DNA of 64,000 bases from Clavaria fumosa (Eukaryota; Basidiomycota; Agaricomycetes; Agaricales; Clavariaceae), in the NCBI GenBank assembly GCA_951802425.1, contig OX637805.1, positions 1,612,001 to 1,676,000 of the forward strand. The letters run 5' to 3'. Below, piece after piece: positions 11,296-25,733 of the stretch; position 1 is the stretch's first letter, and each line of letters opens with the position of its first letter. The translations under genes were made by a program, and so were the position numbers. The notes beneath the pieces are model-generated. The model did not search any database and was not told where the DNA came from. It saw only the letters and a list, made by a program, of their open reading frames with translations.

Positions 11296-14200
11296 ATGGA
11301 CACCCCTCTGCGCTCACAGTCTGCGTTGCAGACCAGGACATCATCCAGGTTTCAAGTGAGTTTCAATGAGGTGTAACGGGCGGGATTCCCGGAGGAATCC
11401 AGCCTGTTATGGTTGTCTCATTGTCTCATCACACTGACAGACAAGCCTTCCTGTACAGCTTCGTGCGAGCCAGCTACTCAAAACTTTCACGGGTCTCCGA
11501 GGGAGGGCCAACAGCTGGAAGATCTGGAAGAACAAACCGCCCCCCGTGTACAGGCATGAGGCTGCCACTTCGCTCGACGGCCAGCCCAAGCCTTACCTCT
11601 CGCAACCCGCTCTGCGCTTGGAGCAGATCGCCAGCGATGGCGTCGCCGTTGCCGCTGCTATCACTGGCGGAGACGGTGGCCAAGGCGGGGGGGACACGGA
11701 TAGCTCGTCTCTCTCCGAGTCCCCGCTGGGCTCGCCTTCCAAGCGCCACTCGAGGCGGATGTCGTGGGACAGGATGCCCGCCAACACCACCATTTCCAAC
11801 CTTATTCCTCTCATTAGGGCCGACACGATGCCAGCTCTCGACATTAACGATCGTCCGAGCCAAGCGTCCCCCGTTGTCATTGTCCCTCCCTTTCAAAATG
11901 ACAATGACGACCACGGGTTTGGCAGGGCGACGACAAAGACGCCCACCACGACTACGACCATGACGCCAACCACCACACAAAGCAACTCCCCAAATGAGAA
12001 CCGCTTAGAAGCAGCGCTGCCACGGCTAACTCAACGCTCCCTAAAGCCTCGACCTTCTCCGACGCGCGCCATCTCAGACTTGCCCCCGGCCGCCTCTTCT
12101 CCTGCGACACCCGCCAGCACCTCTACTCCAACCCCAACCGCGCCGCCATCAGACACCACTCGTCCCCAAGCGTTGCGTCTATCCTCTCTGCCGACGGGCT
12201 TGCCGACTTCATGGGCCCACAGTCCAAGCACGTCCGGCGCGCGCCTTCCACCGTCCGTCGCCTACCGCCAGCCGCCAATGCCGCTCAATCTCCCGCCGCT
12301 CCCGACCGCGCCGCCTATGTCGTCGGCCTCGTCCTCGGCGACTGGGCGCAACAGTGATCGAGCGACGATGAGTCGCATGCCATCTCGCAGACGGCTGCGT
12401 GCGATGCCTGCGCTCCCCAGGGAGGGGAGCCACCCCGCTGCAGATGACGAGGGGGGACAGGATGAGGATTTTGCGGATGATGACGACGATGTGGAGACAG
12501 GGATTCCGCCCTTGGCGCCCAGTGATGATGAAGAGGATTCAGGGTACGAGGAAGAGGAGGATGCACGTGCAGCAGCGTCATCATCGCAGACGAGCCACTT
12601 TGATAACGGTGATGGTGCCACCACTCTGTTCTGGCAGCGTGATGGCATTCTGCCCCGCGTCGCGATCTCACCCATGGATACCTCGTTCCTCGGACTGTCA
12701 ACCGCGTCGGGCTCTTGGATCGGCCATAGGAGTGTCAGTAGCGAGAAGACGCCGACAGCCGCCAGCGCTGCTGGTGCCTTCTCTGCCCCGGCTGACTACT
12801 TCAATCCTAGACCTCTGCCGGTGGGGCGTCAGAGCAGCTCGAGCACGATCATGCCGCGTTTGTCTGCCTCGCGCCGGGCGTCTGAGATGCTGACGCCCAA
12901 ATGGTCGCCTAGCGTTGGAATGTATCGACACACGTCGAAGAGCATGGTTGATATTGCGACGACAAGTATGATGGAAGACACGCGGGAGCTGCACGCGCCC
13001 GCTGCCACGATACATGAAGAGACGCAATGGTCCCTGGGGAAGGGAAAAGGGAAGGCCCGTGAAGGGTCACCGTCCCTTACGGCGACGGCGGGGAGCCCGG
13101 AACACGAGCTTCCAACGCAGTCAGCGAGTTCGGGAGCCTCTTCATCTACACCAACCCAGGCGTCGACTCATGCTCATCCGCTGCTTCGACGCCAGAGCTC
13201 CATGCCTACGTTCCACTCCTCGACATCTCCACCCCCTCCATACCCCTTGTTCTCGTGGCACCATAACCATCTAGGCTCTTACGCGCCGCCGCACGAGGAA
13301 GAAGGCCACGAGAAGCTGCCACAGTACACGAATGATATCTATCTCAAGGCGATCATGCCACGCAAAATGGAGTTTAGTGCGCCCGGGGTGCAGGCCAAGG
13401 ATAGGAAGTGGAGGCGCATGTTATGTGTTCTGGAAGGGACAATGTTTAGCGTGTACAAGTGTCCATCTGGTGTAGCTGGTGTTGGAATCATTGGGGAGTG
13501 GTGGGAGAAGAGAGTGGGCGTTGGGGATGCCTCTCTTCAGCCGCAGACTGCGACCGCGGCCCCTCCCGCGTCGCCGAGTAGCGCTGTCTCAAAGGTTCCA
13601 CCCCAGAAGCTCGAGGCAGACGGGGACACTGTACGTGCTCACCGTCCGAGGTCGTTGTCGATGTCCATGCCGGCTGCGGTGCGCCAAGTCTCTGTGACAC
13701 CATCACCGTCGCCTTCGCGGTCGCAGACACCAATACCGACGCCCGCCACGCCGCCTCCTTCGAATCGGTCGATGCTGAACTTGGCGCTCACTCTTCGCAA
13801 GTCAGCAACGACCCTCCGTTCGCATTCGCGTACCCGGAGTGACGCGTCGAGGGGCGCTGCTGCAGGGAATAGTAGCGCCGTCTCGTCCTCGCAGAACCGA
13901 CAAAGACGGGCGGCCACGCCAACGCCGCCGCCACCTCCGTTGCCTCCCGGTGTGGCTAGTTCTGGTGTTACGCGACATTCACCCACGCCGACCCGGCCGG
14001 CGCGTTTCACGGCGCCGCTGTCAGCACCAGCGGGAGGAGAAACGACTGAGATGCCTGGTCCGAACGCGGCTGACTTACTGCGGAGGTACACGCTGCAGCA
14101 CGCGGAGAGCGGGCTCGGAAACGATTATGTGAAGCGTAAGAATGTGATCAGGGTGAGGATGGAAGGGGAGCAGTTTCTATTGCAAGCACGTGACATTGGC

Positions 14201-14495
14201 GCTGTCATTGAATGGATCGAGGTGAGCGCATAGCACGGTGTTTTTCGGACGCTAATGATGTCTCTTTAGGGTTTCCAAGCCTCTACCAACATTGCGTTGG
14301 ATTTAGACGAGCGTCCTATGCCGAGACCTCCAATGTTTCCGAGGTTCGTGAAGCAATCCATATCGTTATATTTCTGTACCCGCGCTGACTGCACCTAGAC
14401 GACGGCGACGGCGAAACCGACGTCAAGAGGAAAGTAATGAAGCACAATCTCTGGGACGTGCTTCTGCACAGGTTGTTGTAGGCGAAGAGACATAA
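11296..14495 (+). CDS. Large Ser/Pro-rich protein with C-terminal PH domain
   Basis: Four exons: 11296-11355, 11459-14221, 14270-14343 and 14399-14495, giving about 997 residues. The ATG at 11296 joins by a GTGAGT donor to a conserved block ending NSWKIWKNKPPPVYRHEA. About 600 residues of disordered Ser/Thr/Pro/Ala sequence follow, including an acidic run. Near residue 620 a PH domain starts (YLKAIMPRKMEFSAPG, then WRRMLCVLEGTMFSVYK). It is split by a long disordered insertion and ends with FLLQARDIGAVIEWIEGFQA and TNIALDLDERPMPR, followed by a basic RRRRRRNRR tail. Such proteins bind membranes or phosphoinositides and are thought to act as cortical scaffolds. The nearest family is a fungal PH protein group of unknown role. 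Large antisense open frames here are shadows caused by GC-rich codons. Confidence 0.8.
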
Positions 14496-14981
14496 TGGGG
14501 TGGATGTGTTCTTTCTTTTTTCATCTCTTTTCTTCTCCATCTCTTCTTTCTCCATGGCAAGGCTTGTTCTACTGTATCCGTATATTAAGTAATAATAGCA
14601 AATTTTTTTATCCCACGGCAGACAAACAAGAGCCAAACACAGAGTCAGCGCCGCGTTTTGCGCTGGTCTTTTTTGTATCGCACAACACAGCCGTACGTTA
14701 TCTGTTCCGCACACTGAAAGAGCTCATCGATTTTTCCTCCGCCCTTTCTCCTCCCCCCGTCCTCCTCAACGTCGACCGACGCCGTCAATTCCTCAACGTC
14801 GAGTCCACCATCACCGCCTTTCGAATCCTAGCCTCTTCATTTTCTCCTTCGTACCTCATCGTTGCCTTGACCACCGATTCACGAAAAAAAGTACTCCCCG
14901 ATCTTGCTCCAGCTCTCACTTCGACCCGCCACCGCCCACCGACACACCGGACCATCGCCCGACCTGATCCGAAGCTGAGGA

Positions 14982-16670
<1,689 letters not shown>

Positions 16671-17744
16671 GCTCATAGGGGGGAGGGGGTTTTTCTTCTT
16701 TTTAGATGAACCATTTCACCCTCCTCATTGTTTCTTTTGTCTCTTTCTTTACACGTTTCCTGTGCCGTTCGTCTTGCTCTTGTACTCTCTTCCCTCTTAC
16801 CCCTTCCTCCCTTCACTTCCAATCATTGATTATTATTCCTTTCCTTTGGCGGCGGGAGCGCTGTTGTATGGGGATCCTTGCGCTTGGTATTTACCGTGGC
16901 CTGGGCAGGGACCCCACCCGTTGGGAGTTGGGGAGAATGTACCAATGCATTCGGAGCGGGAAACGGGTTGGGCTTGTGGATTTATAGATCGGTTCGGCGC
17001 AAATGAATGTTGGCACACCACTACGGGGTTGTTTCCGACGAGCAATTGTCATCCAACGCAGCTAGAGAGCACTAGACCTTCTCTACGACATCTTTTCTAT
17101 ATCTCCTCCCCTCTCCACATCCAGACGTTCACGAATTGACGTTTCCCTTTCCCCATCAAAGCATGGTTAACCTCCTACCTACACGCCACCGTTTCATTCT
17201 CCTTGACCCAGGCCATCTTACGTTGCTCCTAACGAACCCTCCCCTCCTAGCTTGCCCATATTGTAATTCGTGGTACTGTTGTAAATCAGTCTAGACTTTT
17301 CACACCGAAAACAACTCGCCTCCGGGGCAGTCTGATTTCACATCTCCACTAAATTCTGAGGCACAAGGATCGAGTTTGCCAATTTCACACTCCCCAAGGG
17401 GTAGCAGGCGCTGGCGCTCAAGTAAATGAAACATGTGCACAACCTAGTAAGACACTAATTCCTGTATCGTATTGGTAGACCGCAAAGACATCAAATGGTT
17501 TGCAGCTACGGAGTTCGTATGAACCCAACTGCGGGGGGGGGGGGGCATTGAGTAAATGCGGGGCGACGGATCATGCTCGCCTGTGAAGCATTACACAGGT
17601 CCAGACTGCAGTGAACGCATCTAACCGCACTGATTGACAGCCTCGGTGGCACGCGTGATGAGGCGAGGTTGGGGGAGCGGGTTAACGGATGCTTTGGCTT
17701 GTAGCGGGTGGAAATGAAGACCAGAGCATGGTCAAAAGCACGGA
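16671..17744. other. Intergenic, convergent 3' regions of PP1 and ATG11
   Basis: About 1.1 kb between two converging genes. It has a T/C-rich tail after PP1 and a run of 13 G at about 17533-17545. No gene is supported. Confidence 0.5.
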
Positions 17745-20700
17745 TTAGAACCGTTTGAGTATGTCCCGCGCCGACGTCCCTAACGCACGCTCATCATCAC
17801 CATCTGTCGCTTCAGGCAGAGGAGGCTCCGTTCGTGCGGCGGCGGCGGCGGCAGCAGGAAGGTTCGTGAGTTCCGGTATTTTGTTCCGCGCAAAGCCCAA
17901 AACGCCGGCTAGGTTAGCGAAAGTATTGGAGGTCCGCAGACTCCTTGGCACTGTGCCATTTGTCGAATGGGAGGACGATATCAGGGGTGACGTGGGCGAT
18001 GCGTGGTAAGACGTCGTCCGCCGACGATGAGATATGAAATTCGACATGCCCTCCGACATTGAGCCATCAGGGGACGGCGGTGCTCGTTCAATAACAGCCG
18101 AATGTCTGGTTGTCACGGGCGTAGAGGTCGACTGATGATCAGATATTGCGGTCGTGGGGGCACTCTTTCCCCCACTCGCAGGGTCTCCCATTGCCGGAAT
18201 TCCTCGCAAAGAAAACTTTGATGACGCGGACATCCGAGAAGCGGAAGAGCTTGGCCGCAGAGGTGTCGAGAGGTTGGATGTGCGTACATGGTTTGGTGGC
18301 TCGGTATGAGCAGGGGACGCTGGCGGAGGTGGTGAAGTCGCAGGGGACGCAACTTCATTGTTAGGTGTCGGCACAACCTCTGACGCGGCATCCTGAGGTG
18401 CTTGTGCAAGCAATTTTGATAACGAAGAGGGCACTACGGGTGGAGATGTATTAGCTCGTGTGCGTGATGGGTATACATGTGAGGTATTTGGGATCGGTAT
18501 GGGGAAGGAATCTTCAACCTCAGCTTCTGGTGGTGCTGGAGTCAGAGGGCTCTGCGCGGGTAACGAGGAAGTTGCAAGAGTTTTTTCTCCGGGGGAAGGT
18601 ACTTTTCTCGACGACACTCGTCTCTTGTTTTGCTGGCTTTGTTGATTCCATGCCTCAACTTCGAGCATGTAATACTTTACTCCGTCACTCAAGCTGTATG
18701 GATTGCTGGTAGGATCCTAGACGAGCGACAGAAGTCAGGTCAAATGAACGATCAGTGAATATTTGTCCAAATGCCATACGTTATGGTTCGCGACACGCTC
18801 GGTAATCGACGTAATCTTCGCGACAATCCATTCACGAGTCTTGAGCTGCTCCGCCAGATGCCCAGTTGCTTTTAAGAAATAATGAGGAGAAGATACTATA
18901 AAAGTCTTGAATCACAATGAAGCCATGGAGTCGGGCATGAAAAACCAACCGTTGAAAGCCGCCCACGGCTTCGAGACCGAGTTCCGAGTGGGCAAAAAGA
19001 GCGCTAGATCGCCCTTTCCAAAACTCCTGAACGAGATTTTTCCTTTCGCCCGTTCTCTGTACTCCTTGCATTGCCTTTGCCATTTCTTAATTGTTGAGCC
19101 TACTTTTATAATGGACTCTAAGAAATGATCATGATCAAAGGCTCGAAGCGCATCAAGGGCAGCTGGGAGGTCTGATGGGTCGATAGGCGACGGTTCCTCT
19201 GGAGGACCAGCGATGCTATGCCGTGGACTAGACAAGAATGTGGAGTCATTGAGGGTTGATTGCCTTGTCCCGGAATTCGGAGGCACAATCATAGCCTGGG
19301 CACATGACAAAGCTTTCAGATGAGAATTCCGAAAAGCAATGGCAACGTCCAGGATCTGTGCGATAAAGCGACTGCTAGCCTCCAACCTCTGCTCGTAATT
19401 GAACTGCGACGCTCGCCCAACCTTCTGGTCGTCCCGCAGCACGCGCTCAGCGTGCCGGGCCTCGCGCATTTCGTGCTCGATGCGTTGTAGTTCTTCCTTG
19501 AGCCCTGCTGCGTCATTGCATGACACCTCGTACTTCGATTGAACGTCTTTAAGCCGCCGCTCCGCATCTTCTCGTGCAGCTTGTAGCTCGTGAAATTGGT
19601 GCTCCAGAACAGCGCGGTCCCCGTCCGCCTCGGCGATATGATCCCGCATGATTCGATCGTGTTCGCTCGCCTGTGCACGGAGAAGACGATCCTTCTCCCG
19701 CCCTGCGTCTTCTAAGGCACGTTTCACGTCGGCGCTCTCAAGCTGGGCCGCCTGGATCTGCGCTTCCAGATCCTCGCCACGCGTCCTCGCCGCTGCAAGG
19801 TTGCGCAACGTGTCCGCCTGGTCCTCCAGCAGCTTGTCGACCTTGGCGGCGTTCCTGGCCTCCAGCTGCTTGACGTCCTCAAACTCGGCCTGTGTCTGGA
19901 TAAGCGCTTGCCGCAGCACTTCTGCGGCCTTCGTCTGGTTCGTGGCGTCAGCGAGGGCGGTAGCGAGGCTCTCGCGTAGGCCTTCGACGTCGGCGGACAA
20001 TTCGGCCTGTCGATGCTCCATGAGCCGACGGGCGGAGAGTTCGTTCTCGAGCTGAGACCGTGTATGCGTCAAGTCGCGTTCCAGGTGGTCGGCGCGCTCA
20101 GTCTCGCTTGCGCTCGTCACTTTGGCTTCCTCAAGTTCAGACTTGAAACGGTCGATTTCGGCCTGCATTGCGACACGCTCTTCTTGAAATTGGGCCTCTT
20201 GATGAGCAAGAGCCTGTTGCGAAACTTCGTATTGTTCTGCCAGCTCGTTAAAAGCCTGCTCGTCGATTCCAGTTACTGACTCGATGAATCAATAAAGCGC
20301 TGAGATAAATGGACACAAATACCCACGCCGCCGGCGAGATGATGAGAGTCTTGAGTTGGACAGCACTAATCCGGGGAAGCAGAATTCGTAGACGAACACC
20401 AAAACTTGCCAATGAGACACACGCACGCGAGCGCTCAGCAATTTTATCGAACCCGGACTCTAAGCTGTCCATCTTACTGACCAACTTCTCCAGAGCCGTT
20501 CGACACTCTCGCAGGACGCTTGCGCCAACGTGGTCGGCCTCTTTTGTGGCAAGCTGGTCCATTTCGTTTAGTAAAGCAAGCAACGCTATTGGGCAAATGA
20601 GCAATATCTGATTCATAGGATGAAACGTTGATGCACACCGTCCACGTCACCCCTTTCGAGCGAATAAGCAGCTTCTCCGGATCCGGAAGGTGAAAAGTCG

Positions 20701-22639
20701 ATCGTTGGAACGACCTCATCCATTCCCCGCGTTTCGAACGGGAGTTGACCGTGAATCTCACCCTTGTAGACCTGCCGTCGCTTCCGCTCGCTAGCGCTGT
20801 AAAGGGGCCGATCGGTGAGTGAGTGGGAGACACGCTAAGTCTAACTACACATACGAAAGCCTCGCCATGACCTCCAGTATGCTCTGGGCTCTCTGATAAA
20901 AAAATCTCGCTGAGACGTGGGGTCAAAATTGTTGATGTTGGTATCAGAGAAGTTAGGGCACACCGAACTCCTTCCGCCTAACGATCTCGATAACAGTTGC
21001 CCCATACGCATACAACATGCCGTGTAACCGCTGTATGTGAGAAAAACTGTTCTTGCTCCGAATGGTCGTCTGCAGAGAAGTCATAGCCGGCGGTAAGGCA
21101 ACAAGGTCATGATTTAAAGTACTGATGTGTCGCAGAGCGCGAACGCACTCCTCGGTGTATGCATTCTGCGCAATGGCGTTCAGTTGGTTAACAGCAGCGA
21201 AGAAACGGACCTGAACTCGACCTTGGTGGCAGCCATCAAACGGACTTCGTTACGTAGACTGCTATCCAGCAGTTTGAGCTCTGCAAGGAGTCAGCTAGAG
21301 CGGGAAGATCAAGGTGATGTATCTACCATTCAATACACCATCAGCATTCAATTTGGGATCTGATACCAGTTAGTACGACAATGAATATATTCGCAGGTAA
21401 TATAACCTGACCTTCAAGCGCAACAACGAGATCGCTAATGCGATCAAAACACTCTTTCGACCGCCGAAGACATGCATCAGCATCCTGGCGTAAGCTTGGC
21501 TTCCGTCAGATCAGCATCAGCTATTAGAAGAGCGAAGTCTTACTTATCCTTTGTCGCGGAGGCGCGCACCACATTTGTGCCGTGGCTCAAACCGGTCATG
21601 ATTTGTTCGCAATGTAGGAGGCGTGCCTTGAGGTCCTCTGTACTCCAGAATCGATTAGGTTCCACGGCCTAGCCGAGATTCGCGCATTAGCACACCGTGA
21701 GTCCTCACACAGGTCTCTGCGACCTGCTTCATCTTCACATTGGACACGTAGTCACCCAAGCTCCTGAGCCTCTCGCCGCCCTCGATGGCTTTCCTCACCG
21801 CGGTGCTCATGAACTCCTTGTGGATACGCACACGCGCGATGATCCTCAGATCCGCGTCCACCACAGCGAGCAGCGCCGTCTGCCGGTCGAGCTCCCGACG
21901 CGCTGCGCCGGCGATCGACTGGAAGGTCTCCGTGACGGTCAGGACGTTCAGGTCAAGACTCGACGAGGCTATGCGCAGGGCGGCGTGTTGGTTATGCAGA
22001 GTGGATTGGGCGCGCGTAACGAAGGAGTGATGGGAGTGCGCAGCTCGGAGGCAGGAGTTGGCCAGCTGGCCCAGGCGCAACGGAGGAGTGGCTACGCTGT
22101 CTGTGAGAGGGTATTGGTGCACTGCTTGAAACTGAGACATGCAGATAGATACGGCACCTTCTATTGGCGGTTGCAACGGCGCATCAATGCGCAGGTCACG
22201 AAGGACCTCATCCAAGTCGTAGTCTAGATGGTACTTGTTGAAGACATAGATTGTCTTGGGCAGGCAGCCTGAGTAAATACAGAATCAGAGGCCAAAAACA
22301 AGATGGGCGTACCTGACCCTGCACCCCGGCCAGTTCGCGTAGATTATCGTTTCTTAGGCGTTGTCCATTCGGGAGGTACGCAAGGACAGCTTGAGCATCT
22401 ACCCCAGTCTCCCCTTGCAAAAAAACTTCCAAGCTTTCCGACCTGGGCGAGCACAAGTGTCGTTACCGATCTGTGTCATGAATACATGGAGCCGCCTCCC
22501 ACCGTTCTATGTCTCGTAGAGACGCATTGGTCTATGGTGCGCAGTAGGATGTATGGTGAACGATGATGGCTAACATCTACAAGGGCAAAAACCGCACCTG
22601 AAATACCTCCCCATCCTCCGCCCGACAAATCTGCAACAT
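17745..22639 (-). CDS. ATG11: Autophagy-related protein 11 (selective autophagy scaffold)
   Basis: A long, intron-rich gene of roughly 1,340 residues. The start is at 22639: MLQICRAEDGEVFQ, the family N-terminus. Predicted exons include 22581-22639, 22318-22442, 21709-22268, several short ones between 21700 and 20280, about 18950-20278, 18780-18895 and 17745-18716. Order of parts: a ubiquitin-like N-terminal domain; a helical region with CLRRSKECFDRISDLV and LPFETRGMDEVVP; a long coiled coil (about 20,230-19,400); and the C-terminal claw block with KGDLALFLPTRN and KPWAAFN, then PHYFLK and REWIVAKITSITERV. A Ser/Pro-rich tail ends the protein. ATG11 links cargo receptors, the Atg1 kinase and Atg9 in selective autophagy. 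The exon border near 20280-20410 is the least certain. Confidence 0.85.
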
Positions 22640-24149
22640 TTTGAGAGAAAGGACAGGAGTTAAGCAGGAGAGGTGTCCAATGCCATGAACTGATTCGCTC
22701 TGCCACCGCTGCCACGGAGGCCACGTGACCTACGGTTACCTCCTCACAGCCGCATTCTGCATCTCCTCAACATCTCCAACATCCACCCTGGCCTTCCGCT
22801 TCCACTTGTTCAAGCATTTCAGCTTGAACTCTTGGATGCTAAGAATGACGAAGGTGTCGTTGGTGGGCTCTTAAATGTGCAAGGTAATATAGAGTTGCGT
22901 GAGTGAAATGACTAACTAGCCATGCAGCTGCACTCTGCTTGCTTCCTATGATATGACCAATTCATTAATCTTTCATCAGATTCATTTTTTGACTTTGGCC
23001 CGGCAGGGGCAGACGTTCTTTTGGATGTGATGAATTGCACGTTTGCGTCGTGCCGAAATTATGCTAATAAATGCAAGAATCAAGAAAAGGACCCGAGCAC
23101 GTCAGGTCCTGGACAAATTCAGTGGCGCTAGAAAGAGGTAAGCCATCTAGATCCCTTTTCATATGTGCGCTAAATAACAGATTGCGAGGTCTGGTACTCC
23201 TCTCGCAGTAGCCCTGAAGGGCCTGAACGGAGGGGTTCCCTTGCCGGCGAACCTTGCCGTCAATCCTCCTCCAGCCATATGTGCTATCACAACACCCATG
23301 AATCTCTTCCGCTACGGGCAACAATATTTTCTTTCCTTCTATAAGGATTTCATGATTCCTCTTACATACTCGTCGCGAAAAACTTCTTCACTCGTTGACA
23401 AAGGATATTCAATGCATCTTCTGTGTGGTGGTGGGAATGAAGCCTGATTGATACACACCAACGCCGATCAGTTACTGCACAGCCATTCAGCTCAACGTTA
23501 TGCTGCTGCGCTGAGCTTCCAGACCAGCAATTTGAACACTATGGCTTTACAAAGGCCTCAGGCGACAATCCCCTCAGCATTCATGGTCATCACAAGGTTC
23601 GCCTTCACTTCGCTCCGGCCATTTGAAACAGGATTTTGAGGTAGTATGTAAGTATACATTATAGTTTATACTAAAAGTTCAAGGAAAGTGTATGACATTA
23701 GTTATGCTTGTCTCATCAGATGGTAGGCATACTCTGGCGTCTGAACTGTTACGTATGCGAGATAATGTGGTATACAACTGACCATGTGAGAAAACGGCAT
23801 GTGTGAGCTCAATGCCATCACCATCAACACGATGGAGAAACTGACTGCAGACCCATGTAAGTAAGTGCAAACAGGGTCGAACTAAGACAAAGAAGGCCAA
23901 AGAACGCAACATAAGCCAAACAGGACCATACGAAAGGCGAGGATCTCTTTAATAATAAGAGTAATCTGGACAACTATTGACTATTACCTCTGCCGCAGAG
24001 TGGAGCCAGGTGAGTCATTGCCAACACCCGAAACCGTAAACAACATAATACGACTCGGCGTACGTCATAGAAAGGGAGGCGCCGGGTCCATGGCTCTACA
24101 AAGGATTCCGTAAAAATAAAATAAAACAAAACGCCAGAGAAGCTCATCG
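22640..24149. other. Long intergenic region with weak minus-strand coding traces
   Basis: About 1.5 kb between ATG11 and the DUF2156 gene. On the minus strand, 23324-23064 is open and can be joined by an intron to a basic segment ending near 22990. A second open stretch at about 22870-22736 ends at a stop. Neither has a recognised motif or a convincing ATG. They may be a short unknown gene or relics. Confidence 0.3.
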
Positions 24150-25534
24150 ATGCTGACAATGACCATGGCAAACAACCACGGTACCCCCGACCCACCCTAT
24201 GTCGTCGACAACAACGGTGCACACATCCCACTCTCGGAGCTCTCTGCGCTCATCGCCGAGTACGGCTCCACGAGCGCGACACCGTGGCTCGAGCACGACA
24301 GGTACAAGCTCTGGCGCCCCCCGGCGCTGCTCCCCGGCTCCTCATTTCCCTCTATACAGGGTTACCTCCAGCACGACCCCTTCGTCTTCGCATGGGGCAA
24401 CCCCGTCATCGCGGACCCCGCGCTGCTCCCTGTCACCGCGCGGGCGTTCATCGAGTGGTGCGCTGCGCAGGGATTCAGACTCGTGTGGTGCTGTGTCGAC
24501 CACGACCTCGAAGACGTGCTTGCGCACGAGTTCCATTGGTGTACCGTTACTTGTATACACGAGGACATCGTCGACCCGACGCACGTAGTCGAGCTTGCCA
24601 GCGAGCACAATAAGGGCAAGGAGGGCGCCGCGCTGGTGAAGGACTTGAAGAAGAATATTCGGAGGGCGGAGAGGCAGGGCGTCGTAGTGAAGGAGGTCAA
24701 GCCAGAGGAGTGGACGGAGCAAGACAAGGAGCAGGTGGAAGCTGGTGTGGAGAAGTGGAAGGCAGAGAAGGCGGGGGGTTTGGCCTCTGTAAGTGGAATC
24801 GTCTATGCCCTGCAATGCCCAGTTCATGTAACAGCTTCCACCAGTCATCATTCTATCCCTGGCTCGATTTTGAACATCGCCGATATTGGTTGGCCAGGAA
24901 GGGACCCACGGTTGGCTCTGGCCCCATTTTCTCCCGTTCTCCAACGATGAACCCACCATCCAACCCAGATTGTTGGCTTGCTCATACTGACTCCAATAAA
25001 GCACTACGCATCCTACCAAGTCAAGAACGCCATAGCCTTCGCCTCTGCGCCCCGAGGCACCTCCGAAGAGCTGATCTTCACCGCGCTCAAAGACCTCGTT
25101 GCCGAACCCAAAGTCAAGCGCTCCAGCGACACCGACGCCTCAGCAGCCGATGTCGACTCGTCCCGCCATAATGGCACCCCAGAGTCCGAAGACACAGAGG
25201 CCGACGGGCGCCAGCGCAGCCTCATCACTGTCAACTTCGGCATCAGCGCGTCGGATGACCTGAAGGCTGTGGAGAATCTGAGCGGGTGGAAGATCACCTG
25301 GCTCGCCAAGATGTACAGCAGCGTTGCGCGCACCACAGGGCTGAGTCGGCGTGGCCGATACCGGGTTGGGTCTCTTTGTTTTAGACCTCCTTTGCGCCAA
25401 TGCACCCTGACCAACCCTGTGTTTTTGTTCAGAACAAATTTGACCCGCGCGCCGAGCATATGTATGTCTGCTATCCTGAGGATGGCTTTGGGCTCGAGGG
25501 CTTACACGGCCTGCTGAAAGTCATGAGCAAGTAA
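24150..25534 (+). CDS. Free-standing DUF2156 protein, candidate tRNA-dependent aminoacyl-lipid synthase
   Basis: Four phase-0 exons: 24150-24788, 24845-24910, 24969-25364 and 25433-25534, giving about 400 residues. It matches the C-terminal catalytic domain of lysyl-phosphatidylglycerol synthases (LPG_synthase_C/DUF2156). Landmarks: FVFAWGNPVIADPALLP, a KDLKKNIRRAERQGV block, FYPWLDFEHRRYWLARKGP across the exon junction, YQVKNAIAFASAPRGTSEEL, and a final FDPRAEHMYVCYPEDGFG. The fold is a tandem GNAT. Known fungal relatives attach an amino acid from aminoacyl-tRNA to ergosterol (ErdS, fused to AspRS; ErgS, free-standing). This gene has no synthetase domain, so the ErgS-like free-standing class is the better guess; the substrate is not proven. 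No transmembrane helix is obvious. Confidence 0.75.
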
Positions 25535-25733
25535 CAACGTGTATACGGCTATTTTCATTTCGCGGGTTTTCAGAAGATCAAGCCTCCCGCTCAATACAGG
25601 AACACTACCGCGAAAGGTTTTATTCAATGTGTTATTGTACATGTAACAGCGAACAACGACCCTGTTGTTAACATCCGAGGTGCAAAGAACATGTTTTATT
25701 GACCTCAACTTGTAGGATGATAAAATGCCTCGG

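Noticed and set aside
11474..14091. Long antisense open frames under the PH-domain gene
   Set aside because: They follow the GC-rich codon pattern of the sense gene and have no own motifs or starts.
19648..20279. Plus-strand open frames under ATG11
   Set aside because: Shadows of the coiled-coil coding strand.
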